Notes: generated from the sequence alone by a model not told the origin. DNA of 64,000 nucleotides from Solibacillus sp. R5-41 (GCF_002736105.1 NZ_CP024123.1:3526001-3590000), one strand, 5' to 3'; numbered from the stretch's first letter, positions 47,514-56,300 are shown. Made by a program: numbers and translations.

Positions 47514-48398
47514 TTAATTTAATTTTTGATAATGCTCCTTCATATAACCTAATTGCTTTTCATTCAACTTTACTCGCAACCCATCATGAATATTCAAAAA
47601 CATTCGAGCTGTTTCATCTAATGTTTGTGATATCACAATCTTTCCTTGTAAATCAAACGAAATTAAATGTTTATCAAACAATGCATCATGATTTGGACAA
47701 AGTAATAATCCATTATTCACGTCAAGACGCTCCTCATTTGTAGAAGTGCTCCATGGTTTAATATGACTAGCTATCAAAACTCGTGGATCGGTTACACCAC
47801 ATAATGCACATTTACATTCACGATCGAAAAGTAATTTTTTAAACTTCCCCTGACCTATGCGCCCTTTGATTAGGCGTTCTTTTTCAGTTTGAAGTATTGG
47901 TAGGTTTTCAATTTGCTGAATTTCATTAAATTCTTCTTCTAGTTCTTGCTTATCATTCTTAGGAGATGGTAATTTTGTAAACTTTGCTTTACTATCCTTT
48001 AAGCGCAGAGGGAAAATCCATACAAGACGCTGCCTTCCATCTTGATCCTTTTGCTGCCCCTGATAAGGCTCGCCAGCAAGCTCTACCTGTCCTCGATATG
48101 TATATTCTCTCGGCTTCATTACCTCAAAAAAATGAACCTCGACTCCATTAATGTCTGATTCAGCTAATGTTAAATTTTGACCGCTCATTTTCTGATCACC
48201 ACTCTGGCCCATACCTGTATAATGATAAATATCATCTACTACCTTGTCATCATAAAGCTTCGTCTTATCCGAAATAAGCGTCAACGTATTAGTACGATTC
48301 GATTTACGCATTCCCCCCTGCGGCGCACATAAAAACACCCCACAAAGTTGCTTATTATTTACAACTTCATTGATTACTAACGGACGTTTCATACTCAT
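47514..48398 (-). CDS. HNH endonuclease with SRA-like domain (McrA type)
   Basis: 294 residues. The N-terminal half (YHYTGMGQSGDQKM, FFEVMKPREYTYRG) resembles the SRA/YDG-like base-reading domain of ScoMcrA-type enzymes; the C-terminal HNH domain has CALCG, ASHIKPW, NNGLLLCPNHDALFD. Such type IV enzymes cut DNA with modified bases. ATG at 48398 after GGGAGATAATTCT is used, although the frame is open to 48542. It is upstream of the ncRNA on the same strand. Confidence 0.82.
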   Translation of the reverse strand: MSMKRPLVINEVVNNKQLCGVFLCAPQGGMRKSNRTNTLTLISDKTKLYDDKVVDDIYHYTGMGQSGDQKMSGQNLTLAESDINGVEVHFFEVMKPREYTYRGQVELAGEPYQGQQKDQDGRQRLVWIFPLRLKDSKAKFTKLPSPKNDKQELEEEFNEIQQIENLPILQTEKERLIKGRIGQGKFKKLLFDRECKCALCGVTDPRVLIASHIKPWSTSTNEERLDVNNGLLLCPNHDALFDKHLISFDLQGKIVISQTLDETARMFLNIHDGLRVKLNEKQLGYMKEHYQKLN

Positions 48399-48697
48399 AG
48401 AATTATCTCCCAAAATATTATTTATTCTTATTATTATATTCATTGTACTATGAAGGTAAACATAGGACCATGGTGTCAGATGAAAAGTCTCCCTAACTGC
48501 GCAGGACAAAATAACCCAATATAAACCATTAATAACATTCAATGTTAAAAAATATTTATTTCAAGTATAATAATCAACTAGGAATAGATCTCAGATTTAA
48601 AGATTGATCAAGAGAAATCACTTCATCCAGCTAGTGATGACATCAAGCTTACTGAGTTGTGGAGTAGCGTATAAAATATTAGAAAGTTGGTATAAAT
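48399..48697. other. Divergent intergenic region
   Basis: About 300 bp between the HNH and XRE genes. TATAAT at 48566-48571 could be a rightward -10 element but its -35 is weak. No operator or RNA recognised. Confidence 0.35.
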
Positions 48698-50053
48698 TTG
48701 ATTGATTTGGAAGCATATCTAGTTCCTAAAATTGCAGAGCGATGTAAAAAATTAAGAGTAGATTTAGGTTTTCCTATGGAAAGAATATCTGATAGAAGTG
48801 ATATAAGTCGTATCGAAAGAGGTAAGATTCGTGGTAATTTCATTACAGAAACAGTACTTTTAGACTATACTACTATTTTTGATAAAGCTCCAGAAGAGAT
48901 TATTTTCGGAAGTTCAGAAGAATTTGAAGAAACTTTAAAATGGCTTTTTACAAATTTGTTTAAACTAATTAATCTTAAAGATTTAACTACTGATTCAGAC
49001 TTGTATGAAGGTAAAGATAATATTGATATCGAGTCCCAAAAAGCTATGTTATCAATGGCAGAAACTTTTGCTGAATATAATATAAAGCGATATAACTTTC
49101 TAAAATCTGATGAGATTTATATGGATAATGTAAGTAAAAAGTTTGATTATCCTTTATGGATAGGTGGGAAAATCGTTAATATCGAGAGAGATTTTAGAAT
49201 AAATCCAATAAATGAAGAAACTGTAATCGATCTTTTTGATATGAGAGACAAAATGTGGTTGATGTGTAGAAAGAAGATTATAAGTTCATTCAGAGCTGAA
49301 ATAATTGATAAAATTTTCAATAAATTCGACTATTCTAAGATTAATTCTGAAGTTAGACAGTGGATTTTGGGGCAATTTAATAAAATTATTATTCCTGATG
49401 TTGTAGCAAAATTAAAGAGTAATATGATTTTCAAAATCGGATTCATGGTGAAAAGTTTAATTGATGAATTCCTAGATGAAGATTTAGCAATATCATTTCA
49501 AAATACGATTCCATTGCAGACGACAAAAGCTGAACACTACAAAATAAACATTAGTAGTGCTGGTTTAAGAGGATTATCGGAAGCTGAAAGAATTGAAAGA
49601 GCTGAAATAATATCAGTAGTTATGAAAACATTACAAAAAGGAGATATTCCAGATGCTAAGTTGTTACGGTATGGCATTACCTTTAGTGAAGTACCTGAAA
49701 CTATTTCAATTAAAGAAGTCGAAATTGATGATGTTATAAATCGTGCAGTCAATAACAGGGGTATTGGAAGGACTCTTAAGAATCCACGGATGTTTGAAGA
49801 AAGTCCTATTTTTGAGACATCAGATTTTAATTCTCAGGAAGAGGTAATGGCTGCTATGGAGGATTGGTATAATGATAAACACTTTAAAAATCAAAACATC
49901 CCAGGGTATTTGACTAATAATAGCCAAATAGTTCAACGCTTGCAAGAACGTATGAATAAAGATATTCATGAATCAATTGATAGATTTATTGATATTCAAA
50001 ATAATCTTTTGAAACTGTTGACTGATGAGGAACTAATACATTTTTCTAAATAG
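48698..50053 (+). CDS. XRE-like HTH protein of unknown function
   Basis: 451 residues. The first 70 residues form an XRE-type HTH (RCKKLRVDLGFPMERISDRS, ISRIERGK). The rest is helical and unfamiliar, ending in a long helical region (RLQERMNKDIHESIDRFIDI). TTG start at 48698; the ribosome site is weak (AGAAAGTTGG). It is the first gene of the rightward mobility segment, so it is either the island repressor or a regulator of the defence array on its left. Confidence 0.65.
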   Translation: MIDLEAYLVPKIAERCKKLRVDLGFPMERISDRSDISRIERGKIRGNFITETVLLDYTTIFDKAPEEIIFGSSEEFEETLKWLFTNLFKLINLKDLTTDSDLYEGKDNIDIESQKAMLSMAETFAEYNIKRYNFLKSDEIYMDNVSKKFDYPLWIGGKIVNIERDFRINPINEETVIDLFDMRDKMWLMCRKKIISSFRAEIIDKIFNKFDYSKINSEVRQWILGQFNKIIIPDVVAKLKSNMIFKIGFMVKSLIDEFLDEDLAISFQNTIPLQTTKAEHYKINISSAGLRGLSEAERIERAEIISVVMKTLQKGDIPDAKLLRYGITFSEVPETISIKEVEIDDVINRAVNNRGIGRTLKNPRMFEESPIFETSDFNSQEEVMAAMEDWYNDKHFKNQNIPGYLTNNSQIVQRLQERMNKDIHESIDRFIDIQNNLLKLLTDEELIHFSK

Positions 50054-50063
50054 GTGATTATTA

Positions 50064-50091
50064 AGAGCAGAAAAAATTCTGCTCTTTTTTT
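50064..50091 (+). terminator. Terminator of the XRE gene
   Basis: AGAGCAGAA pairs with TTCTGCTCT and is followed by T7. Confidence 0.9.
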
Positions 50092-50185
50092 ATTGAATAT
50101 TTTGTTGGTAGTCATGTTGGCAAAATAATATGAAAATACCCACATAACTGCAACCTAATAAGAAGAAAACTTTTATAAGATGAAT

Positions 50186-50274
50186 CTATCAAAGTTCAGC
50201 AAAGCTTTGATAGTTTGAATATCTAAACAAGTTGCAAATTGTTTAGATAGCAGAGGAAGAAGTTGCTGCTTCTT
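50186..50274 (+). promoter_or_regulatory. Three consecutive hairpins before the transfer genes
   Basis: CTATCAAAG/CTTTGATAG (50186-50213), ATCTAAACAA/TTGTTTAGAT (50221-50248) and AAGAAG/CTTCTT (50257-50274) follow each other in the leader of the 105-residue gene, just before AAAGGAGG. Possible roles are transcript control, a transfer origin or a small RNA. Confidence 0.5.
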
Positions 50275-50303
50275 AACTCTATTTTATAAAGGAGGTTTTC
50301 ATA

Positions 50304-50621
50304 ATGAAAACAGGATTTATTCAATCGAATCAGTATTCAGAATCAGTAGCTCGCAAATTTATTGCAACAAATGTCCCGACGAAATGTGCAACAACTTTTA
50401 TTGAAACGCAGTACGAATACGTCGATAAGCAACGAACAGAAAATATTAAAGGTTACAAGTTATGGTTTGTACAAGATGGACTCAATCCTTTCACAGTCAA
50501 ATTCACGAAAAAACCTGACTTACCACCGTTTCTTTCAATAATAGAATTCGAAAATCTTCAAGGCATTGAAATTCGTTCAAATGTGTATTTTAAAGCAGAT
50601 GGCTTGAAAGTAGTTAAATGA
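50304..50621 (+). CDS. Small mobile-element protein of unknown function
   Basis: 105 residues, soluble, beta-rich. Located directly before the FtsK-like gene and overlapping it by 4 bp (ATGA), the position held by DUF961-type proteins in Tn916-like elements, but I cannot confirm that family. ATG at 50304 follows AAAGGAGGTTTTCATA. Confidence 0.65.
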   Translation: MKTGFIQSNQYSESVARKFIATNVPTKCATTFIETQYEYVDKQRTENIKGYKLWFVQDGLNPFTVKFTKKPDLPPFLSIIEFENLQGIEIRSNVYFKADGLKVVK

Positions 50622-51691
50622 TGGATAAGTCTTACATTAAAAAATATTTGAATCAGAGTTTAAATATGGCTCTTGCGATGAATGGAGAATCAACATACAC
50701 TAATTCATTTTATGTAGAAGTTCGAGATGACGGATTTTTATTCGTCCCTCGTACTCCTGCGGGTTATCTAATTGATGATGATTTATACCAAAAGATTTTT
50801 ATTATTGCAAATGCCAGTCTTTATCCAAGGTATACACTTTTAAAACAAAATTCAGCTTATTTTATTCCTCTAGATACGGATGATATTCATGTACAGCGTG
50901 CATTGTTCTTCCCTTGGTTTATAGGGATTAGTGAAAGATTAGTTTTATCAGATTTGATGAGGTTGCTGAAAGAAAATAAATCTAACCAAATTCCAATTAT
51001 GAAAAATCTAAAAATAAATTTCAACAAAGTGACTGGGATAATTATTTCAGGAAATTCGGGGAGTGGTAAGTCATATTTTTTAACTTATTTACTTGAGATA
51101 CTGAACGAAATTTCTGAACTAATAATTATCGATCCAAAGTTTGATACTCCATCCAGATGGGCTAGAAATCATAACATCGCGGTAATTCACCCTGAAAATA
51201 ACCGTTCGAAAAGTGATTTTGTTAGTCAAGTCAATGAATCTCTAAGTTCTGTGCTAAACATTATTTATCAGCGACAAGAAATATTATACGAAAACCCTGC
51301 ATATGAGTTTGAACATTTGACCGTAGTTATTGATGAAGTTTTAGCATTATCAGAAGGAGTGAACAAACAAATTAAAGATTCCTTTATGTCATTGCTTAGT
51401 TCTATTGCCTTACTAGGGCGTTCAACACGGTGTCATTTAGTATTAGTATCGCAGCGTTTTGATTTTAATGCGGTTCCTGTAAGTGTACGAGAACAAGCAA
51501 ATGTTCTAGTTCAGATTGGTAATATTAGCAGCAAGACAACCCAATTCTTGTTTCCGGATTTAAATCCTGAGGGTATTGTAATTCCCATAGGGAAAGGAAC
51601 GGGATTAATACAAGTCATTGATGATGAACATCCTTATCAAGTTTTACCGCTGCTCACACCTACTTTTTATATGGAAAGAGGTATTCTGTGA
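50618..51691 (+). CDS. FtsK/SpoIIIE-type DNA-pumping ATPase
   Basis: 357 residues. Walker A SGNSGSGKSYFL (about 144), Walker B LTVVIDEVLALS (about 230), and STRCHLVLVSQR after it. No membrane helices are evident, unlike cellular FtsK; the next gene encodes a membrane protein and could anchor it. In mobile elements these ATPases act as coupling proteins for DNA transfer. Overlaps both neighbours by 4 bp. Confidence 0.8.
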   Translation: MMDKSYIKKYLNQSLNMALAMNGESTYTNSFYVEVRDDGFLFVPRTPAGYLIDDDLYQKIFIIANASLYPRYTLLKQNSAYFIPLDTDDIHVQRALFFPWFIGISERLVLSDLMRLLKENKSNQIPIMKNLKINFNKVTGIIISGNSGSGKSYFLTYLLEILNEISELIIIDPKFDTPSRWARNHNIAVIHPENNRSKSDFVSQVNESLSSVLNIIYQRQEILYENPAYEFEHLTVVIDEVLALSEGVNKQIKDSFMSLLSSIALLGRSTRCHLVLVSQRFDFNAVPVSVREQANVLVQIGNISSKTTQFLFPDLNPEGIVIPIGKGTGLIQVIDDEHPYQVLPLLTPTFYMERGIL

Positions 51692-52296
51692 TGAAAAAAT
51701 CATACTTGATGAAAATCTATAACTTAATACAGTTTCTAGGGACTTTCTTCCTCTTGAGCATTATATTTACGCTAATAATTAAACTCTTACGAAAAAATTT
51801 AATTAACTTAGGCGAAAGTTTACCATTACCCAATCAACTTTTCCAATTTATTGAACAAATTTTAAGGATACTATATGTAACTAACCTCTTGATTCCTAGT
51901 TTAATATTTGTTCTTCTTCTACAAGAAGTTTTCCTAAGATTGATTAATGATTCTTTAATCAACCTAGGAAAATCAATTATAGGTACACTTAGGTTCAGAA
52001 AATTCTTAAAACAATACCAAAAAGCTCCGGTGAATGATTCAGATAATTATATGTTACCCAAAAATGAAGTTATTTTAAAGTTCAATAAAGAGGTAAGAAA
52101 ATCCGTAATTGATTTAACTAATAAACAGTTGAAACTACTAATAAAAATTCCTAAAGAGGCACAGTCTCAAAAAATTCTTAAAGAGTATGAGGGGCAAATA
52201 AAAGAGCATATTTCAAGCTTATATCCTGATTATTTAATCTCGACTTTTGAACGTAATAAATTCAACTTATGGCTCATTGGTACAAAGAGTAAATGA
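51688..52296 (+). CDS. Island membrane protein
   Basis: 202 residues with two hydrophobic hairpins in the first 90 residues and a charged cytoplasmic C-terminus. No family recognised. Translationally coupled to the FtsK-like gene (overlap ATGATG/TGATGA), so a membrane anchor or partner of that ATPase is plausible. Confidence 0.65.
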   Translation: MMKKSYLMKIYNLIQFLGTFFLLSIIFTLIIKLLRKNLINLGESLPLPNQLFQFIEQILRILYVTNLLIPSLIFVLLLQEVFLRLINDSLINLGKSIIGTLRFRKFLKQYQKAPVNDSDNYMLPKNEVILKFNKEVRKSVIDLTNKQLKLLIKIPKEAQSQKILKEYEGQIKEHISSLYPDYLISTFERNKFNLWLIGTKSK

Positions 52297-52302
52297 ATAG
52301 TG

Positions 52303-52344
52303 GTGCTTTTGGCTCGGAACGAAAAGCCAAAAAAAGCACCAAAA
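52303..52344. other. Stem-loop after the membrane protein gene
   Basis: GGTGCTTTTGGCT can pair with AGCCAAAA-AGCACC. No T-run on the plus strand. It may belong to the replication origin region together with the next hairpin. Confidence 0.4.
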
Positions 52345-52396
52345 TAAAAAAATTTATAAAGTTCATAGCCAAATTTAAATAAAAAACTATATTTCA

Positions 52397-52424
52397 TGCG
52401 GTGGTAGAGCTTGTTATACCACCG
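52397..52424. other. Candidate replication origin hairpin
   Basis: A perfect stem GCGGTGGTA/TACCACCGC with a 10-base loop (GAGCTTGTTA), upstream of rep. A 12-bp direct repeat AGGTAGCCAAAA flanks it on the right at 52430 and 52555. HUH replication proteins nick single-stranded loops of such hairpins, so this is the most likely nick site. Confidence 0.5.
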
Positions 52425-52591
52425 CTTAGTAGGTAGCCAAAAATTATTGAAAAACCAACAATGTCGACTAATCACAGTCTTTTTAATCAAATTAAATGAT
52501 AGCTAAAATTTATCAAAAAGCATTATTAAATCTGAAAAAATTATATTTTTAAGGAGGTAGCCAAAATGGGAAGCCCAAAGCAATTAATGTA

Positions 52592-53740
52592 ATGTATCAG
52601 CAACAACTTTCACATTTGCCATCGTCTATTAAACGGAAGACACTAAATAGCATCGTAAAAACTTTGGTGGAATGTTTGGAACCTTTAAAAATTGCTGCAA
52701 TTATACATGATAAAGATATGAATGAAGAAGGGAACTCGGTTGAAAAACATGTTCATGTAGTATTACAGTTTGAAAACCAAAGGAGTTTAGAAAGACTTGC
52801 AAAGCTTTTAAACGAACCACAAATATCATCCTTTCAACAGTGGAGAGGAAATGTTAACAATGCTTACTCTTATCTTGTTCATCAAACAAAAGAAGCAAAA
52901 GGCAAATATCAATATCAGCTTGAGGAAGTAAAAGCTAATTTTGATTATCCTGCATTGATGAGAGATATAACCCAAAAAATCGAACAGAAAATTAAAATGA
53001 AAGATAGTGAAATTATTAAAAGCTTGCTTGATCAATTAGGAACAGGCGAACTATCAAAAGATGAAGTTATCTTAAATTTGACAGGTTCACAATTTGCTAA
53101 GGCAAAAAAGCAGATCAATGATGTCTATCAGCAGGTACAAGAACAAAAATCTAAAGTTTGGTTAGATGAGCAGAAAAGTAAAAATGAACCGATTACGGTT
53201 ATATGGATATATGGGACTTCTGGAACTGGAAAAACAGCTCTAGCTAAAAAATACGCAGATGAACAAAATGTAAAGTATTTTATTACAGGTTCATCCAGGG
53301 ATAGTTTTCAACATTATGATGGCGAACATCTTGTGATTTTAGATGAGTTGAGACCAACTACTTTTAATTATGATGATTTATTGAAAATGCTTGATCCTTT
53401 TGGAGAAAATCCCAAAGCTCCAAGCCGTTTTTTTGATAAATCTCTAATGATTGATATATTCATCATCACTTCTCCATATAGCCCAAAACAATTTTATGAT
53501 GAAATTTTCAGACATAAAAAAACGGTTGATTCATTTGGACAACTTCAGAGAAGAATTACTTTCGTTCAATTTATAACTCAAGATTATTTTGAAATGCAAA
53601 ATTATAATGACTTAGAAAAAAAATATATTTCTGTTGAAGATACTAGACAAAAAAATTATTTACTTAAAAAACTTAAAGAGAAATATAATACCAATGGTAG
53701 ACAAACTTATGATAAATTCAATCAGTTTTTAAATAAATAG
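52592..53740 (+). CDS. HUH endonuclease-SF3 helicase replication initiator
   Basis: 382 residues as read from ATG 52592. The HUH endonuclease (Rep_2, pMV158 RepB-like) has KHVHVVLQF at about 52-60 and the nicking tyrosine in NNAYSYLVH; a superfamily 3 helicase follows with IYGTSGTGKTALAK (about 204) and LVILDEL. Rep_2 plus SF3 is the layout of CRESS-type Reps. The ribosome site AAGGAGG and ATG at 52566 open a different frame that stops after 8 codons; in the rep frame the bases before 52592 read KPKAINVMYQQQL, as expected for this family. One missing G near 52568-52570 would explain it. Confidence 0.82.
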   Translation: MYQQQLSHLPSSIKRKTLNSIVKTLVECLEPLKIAAIIHDKDMNEEGNSVEKHVHVVLQFENQRSLERLAKLLNEPQISSFQQWRGNVNNAYSYLVHQTKEAKGKYQYQLEEVKANFDYPALMRDITQKIEQKIKMKDSEIIKSLLDQLGTGELSKDEVILNLTGSQFAKAKKQINDVYQQVQEQKSKVWLDEQKSKNEPITVIWIYGTSGTGKTALAKKYADEQNVKYFITGSSRDSFQHYDGEHLVILDELRPTTFNYDDLLKMLDPFGENPKAPSRFFDKSLMIDIFIITSPYSPKQFYDEIFRHKKTVDSFGQLQRRITFVQFITQDYFEMQNYNDLEKKYISVEDTRQKNYLLKKLKEKYNTNGRQTYDKFNQFLNK

Positions 53741-53780
53741 TACCTAAATTACGATAAATTAAACGCTAGGAGTGGACTAA

Positions 53781-53972
53781 TTGAATCAAAGATATGAATT
53801 CACCTTTCCAAAGGAATGGTTCTCGTTAAAAGAAGCAGCTAATTACGCTGGGGTCTCATACAACACATTCAAAAAATTTCGTTTACTTGGCTTAAAAGTA
53901 TGTGAAATTGAGGGCATAAAACGAGTAGCAAAAAAAGAAATCGATCGCTTTTTAGAAGAATACAGCTCTTAA
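53781..53972 (+). CDS. xis: Excisionase
   Basis: 63 residues with a winged HTH of the MerR/excisionase type (SLKEAANYAGVSYNTFKKF, then IKRVAKKEIDRFLEE). TTG start preceded by AGGAGTGGACTAA. Upstream of the integrase, as in Tn916- and phage-like modules; it directs integrase towards excision. Confidence 0.8.
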   Translation: MNQRYEFTFPKEWFSLKEAANYAGVSYNTFKKFRLLGLKVCEIEGIKRVAKKEIDRFLEEYSS

Positions 53973-54023
53973 TCAAGTTCTACAAGAGGATTTTTCCCCA
54001 GTTAAATTATATATTATAACTGT

Positions 54024-54044
54024 GAGGATTAATCCTCTCTTTTT
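54024..54044 (+). terminator. Terminator between xis and int
   Basis: The palindrome GAGGATTAATCCTC is followed by TCTTTTT. Confidence 0.55.
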
Positions 54045-54078
54045 ATCTTGCCCCCGCAACGATATTAGGAGGATCACT

Positions 54079-55245
54079 ATGAAAAAAAATAATTCTTCAC
54101 CCATCAAAAATTATCAAAATAAAGATGGTAAAACATTATATATGTTTCGAGTATTTTTAGGAACAGATGAACTAACAGGAAAAGCTAAAAACACTACACG
54201 CCGTGGATTTAAAACAAAAAAAGAAGCAGAGCTCGCTTTAGCACGTATTAAACTACAAGTATCTGAAGGAACATACAAACAAAAGAGCGCAGAAACCTAC
54301 CAGGAAGTTTACGATCTTTGGATTAACCAATATGAAAAAACTGTAGAAGAAAGTACATTTGTTAAAACAGCTGGCTACTTCAAAAATCATATCTTACCTG
54401 CTATGGGTAATTATCGTATCGAAAAAATCACGATTGCTATTTGCCAAAAACATTACAATGAATGGGCTACAAAAGTTCAAAAAGCGCGTACAATTAAATC
54501 CTATGCAAAAAAAGTTTTAGATTTCGCTATTGTACATGGCTTTATTCAAACTAACCCATTCACACATGTTGAGACCAAAGTAAAGAAAGCCTTTACTGAA
54601 AGTGTAGAAGAAGGAAGCGAAAATTTTTATATTAAAGATGAGCTAATTACATTTCTAGAAAAGGCAAAAGAGCATCTTAACTTTAAGGCATATGCCCTAT
54701 TACGATTAATTGCTTATACAGGGATGCGAAAAAGTGAGGCATTAGCATTAACCTGGAATGATGTAAACTTTGTAGAAAGTGAACTCACAATCAATAAAGC
54801 AATTGGCCGTGGTAAACAAACACAACTTTATTTAAAAACAACCAAAACCGGCAAGCCACGCGCAATAAAACTAGATGAAACAACGTTATTGATCTTAAAA
54901 GAATGGAATAAGCATCAGAAGCAGCAATATATAAAACTTGGGTTTAATACAATGAAGAAGAATCAGTTGATATTTAGCAACACTAAAAACGAATTTATTC
55001 AACCTGTGCAAGTACAAAAATGGATGTATAGTGTGCAAAATAAATATCAGTTCAAGCATGTATCGCCACATGGCCTTCGACATACGCATTGCTCACTTTT
55101 ATTCGAAGCGGGTGCAAGCATTAAAGAAGTACAAGATCGCTTAGGACATTCAGATGTTAAGACTACTTTAGACATTTATACACATGTAACTAAAAAAGCG
55201 AAAGAAGGTGCTATACAGAAGTTTGTGAACTATTTAGAGGGTTAA
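54079..55245 (+). CDS. int: Tyrosine recombinase (island integrase)
   Basis: 388 residues: an AP2-like arm-binding N-terminal domain (KTLYMFRVFLGTDEL), SAM-like core-binding domain, and catalytic domain with AYTGMRKSEALALTW (Arg I), HGLRHTHCSLL (HxxR), LGHSDVKTTLDIYTHV (tyrosine). ATG at 54079 follows TTAGGAGGATCACT; the frame is open from 54022. It lies 136 bp from attR, so it is the enzyme for ssrA integration. Confidence 0.92.
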   Translation: MKKNNSSPIKNYQNKDGKTLYMFRVFLGTDELTGKAKNTTRRGFKTKKEAELALARIKLQVSEGTYKQKSAETYQEVYDLWINQYEKTVEESTFVKTAGYFKNHILPAMGNYRIEKITIAICQKHYNEWATKVQKARTIKSYAKKVLDFAIVHGFIQTNPFTHVETKVKKAFTESVEEGSENFYIKDELITFLEKAKEHLNFKAYALLRLIAYTGMRKSEALALTWNDVNFVESELTINKAIGRGKQTQLYLKTTKTGKPRAIKLDETTLLILKEWNKHQKQQYIKLGFNTMKKNQLIFSNTKNEFIQPVQVQKWMYSVQNKYQFKHVSPHGLRHTHCSLLFEAGASIKEVQDRLGHSDVKTTLDIYTHVTKKAKEGAIQKFVNYLEG

Positions 55246-55250
55246 GTTTC

Positions 55251-55278
55251 TGACTATTTTCTGACTACAAATTGACTA
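55251..55278 (+). other. Candidate integrase arm sites, right end
   Basis: TGACTA at 55251, 55262 and 55273, exactly 11 bp apart, beginning 5 bp after the integrase stop. Confidence 0.45.
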
Positions 55279-55318
55279 TTTTTCGATGGAATTAGATGAA
55301 ACTAACTGACATTAAAAA

Positions 55319-55357
55319 AGTGCCAAAACCCTTGTTTATCAAGGATTTTGACACTCT
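55319..55357 (-). terminator. Current ssrA terminator (brought by the island)
   Basis: AGTGTCAAAATCCTTGA pairs with CAAGGGTTTTGGCACTTTTTT on the minus strand. Confidence 0.85.
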
Positions 55358-55380
55358 ATGAAATCATTTGATTTCTATTT

Positions 55381-55404
55381 TATGGAGACGGCGGGAGTCG
55401 AACC
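55381..55404 (-). other. attR core
   Basis: 24-bp core identical to 34664-34687, formed by the last bases of ssrA (the T-arm region of the tRNA-like domain). Confidence 0.9.
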
Positions 55405-55735
55405 CGCGTCCAGAAGCTCCAATACTCCGGCTTCTACGCGTGTAGTTTACCTATTTGCGATTCGCGTGGCATTATGCCGGTAAACAGGCGTCCTGCACGC
55501 TAGCTTGGAAATCTCTTGCCGGTGACTCAAGCGGCACCACCGACCGTATCCCACTAAAGTTGGGCCCTACGTACTGCACATGGGCGATGCAGAGGCAGAG
55601 CGCTTACGAGCTTACGCTGCGAAAGCTAAGTTTTGTTGTTTGCCAGTTATAATATAACTTCCGTTGATGACGAAGACGAGACCTCCGACGCGCGACCAGA
55701 GCTTGAACCACCCCTGTCGAATCCGTAACGTCCCC
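55383..55735 (-). ncRNA. ssrA: tmRNA
   Basis: Begins GGGGACGTTACGGATTCGAC at 55735 and ends with the tRNA-like GGGTTCGACTCCCGCC acceptor part closing on CCA at 55383. The tag frame reads GKQQNLAFAA then TAA. It rescues stalled ribosomes with SmpB, whose gene is close by. The 3' end is the island integration site and is preserved. Confidence 0.95.
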
Positions 55736-55946
55736 GAGTATAAAAACCCGAGTATAGTTCGGCTGGAGACAAAGCTCCTAAACGTATGCCGTATGAGTAG
55801 ACATACACTGGCTATCTGTAATGAATTATATGATAAATTAGCTAAACTAGCAAGCGATAGCATTCCATGATTAAATGTCACAAAATATTTCTTACAAACA
55901 CAAGTCACTCCCCCGAAATAGGCTCAGCGTGTGGCAAATGTGATTT

Positions 55947-56300
55947 CTATTTAACTACTTTCGCCTTGCAAATTTGATTCCTATACTTGCTAGGACTAAT
56001 CCCCATTTGCTTTTCGAAAATACGGACAAATTCAAAATAGCCATTTATTCCTACCGCTATTGCAACTTCCTTTACATCCAATTGTGTTTCTTCTAATAAT
56101 CGGACGGCTTGTTCCGTACGTAATCTAACGATGTATTCATGAATTGTTAAATTTACTTGTTCTTGAAAAACCTTTTCATAAACAGGATACTCCACAAATA
56201 TCACTTCATGTAAATCCTTTAAGCAATTTTTTACACGAAAGTTTTTTTCAATGTGAAAAATAATCCTATCTACTATTTCAGCCTGTTGTAAAAGTTCCAT
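55947..56300 (-). CDS. Small AraC family regulator
   Basis: 117 residues, practically the two-HTH AraC domain alone: VKEVAIAVGINGYFEFVRIF and FEKQMGISPSKYRNQ. The sensor domain is absent, as in short MarA/SoxS-like members. ATG at 56300 is used; a GTG at 56315 falls inside the ribosome site AAGGAGTG. Target unknown. Confidence 0.75.
   Translation of the reverse strand: MELLQQAEIVDRIIFHIEKNFRVKNCLKDLHEVIFVEYPVYEKVFQEQVNLTIHEYIVRLRTEQAVRLLEETQLDVKEVAIAVGINGYFEFVRIFEKQMGISPSKYRNQICKAKVVK

Larger units (their letters stand above)
34664..55404. mobile_element. Genomic island (probable integrative mobilisable element) in ssrA
   Basis: A 24-bp core starting TATGGAGACGGCGGGAGTCG, the 3' end of ssrA, is present at 34664-34687 and 55381-55404. 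Next to the right core is a tyrosine integrase with excisionase, Rep and FtsK-like genes. Cargo on the left is a set of restriction and reverse-transcriptase defence genes. Because the island brings its own ssrA end and terminator, tmRNA stays functional. No relaxase other than the HUH Rep and no conjugation machinery is seen, so self-transfer is unlikely and mobilisation or phage-like transfer is possible. Confidence 0.9.

Noticed and set aside
50186-50274. CRISPR-like array
   Set aside because: The three hairpins have different sequences and no spacers; there are no repeats of CRISPR length and no cas genes anywhere in the window.
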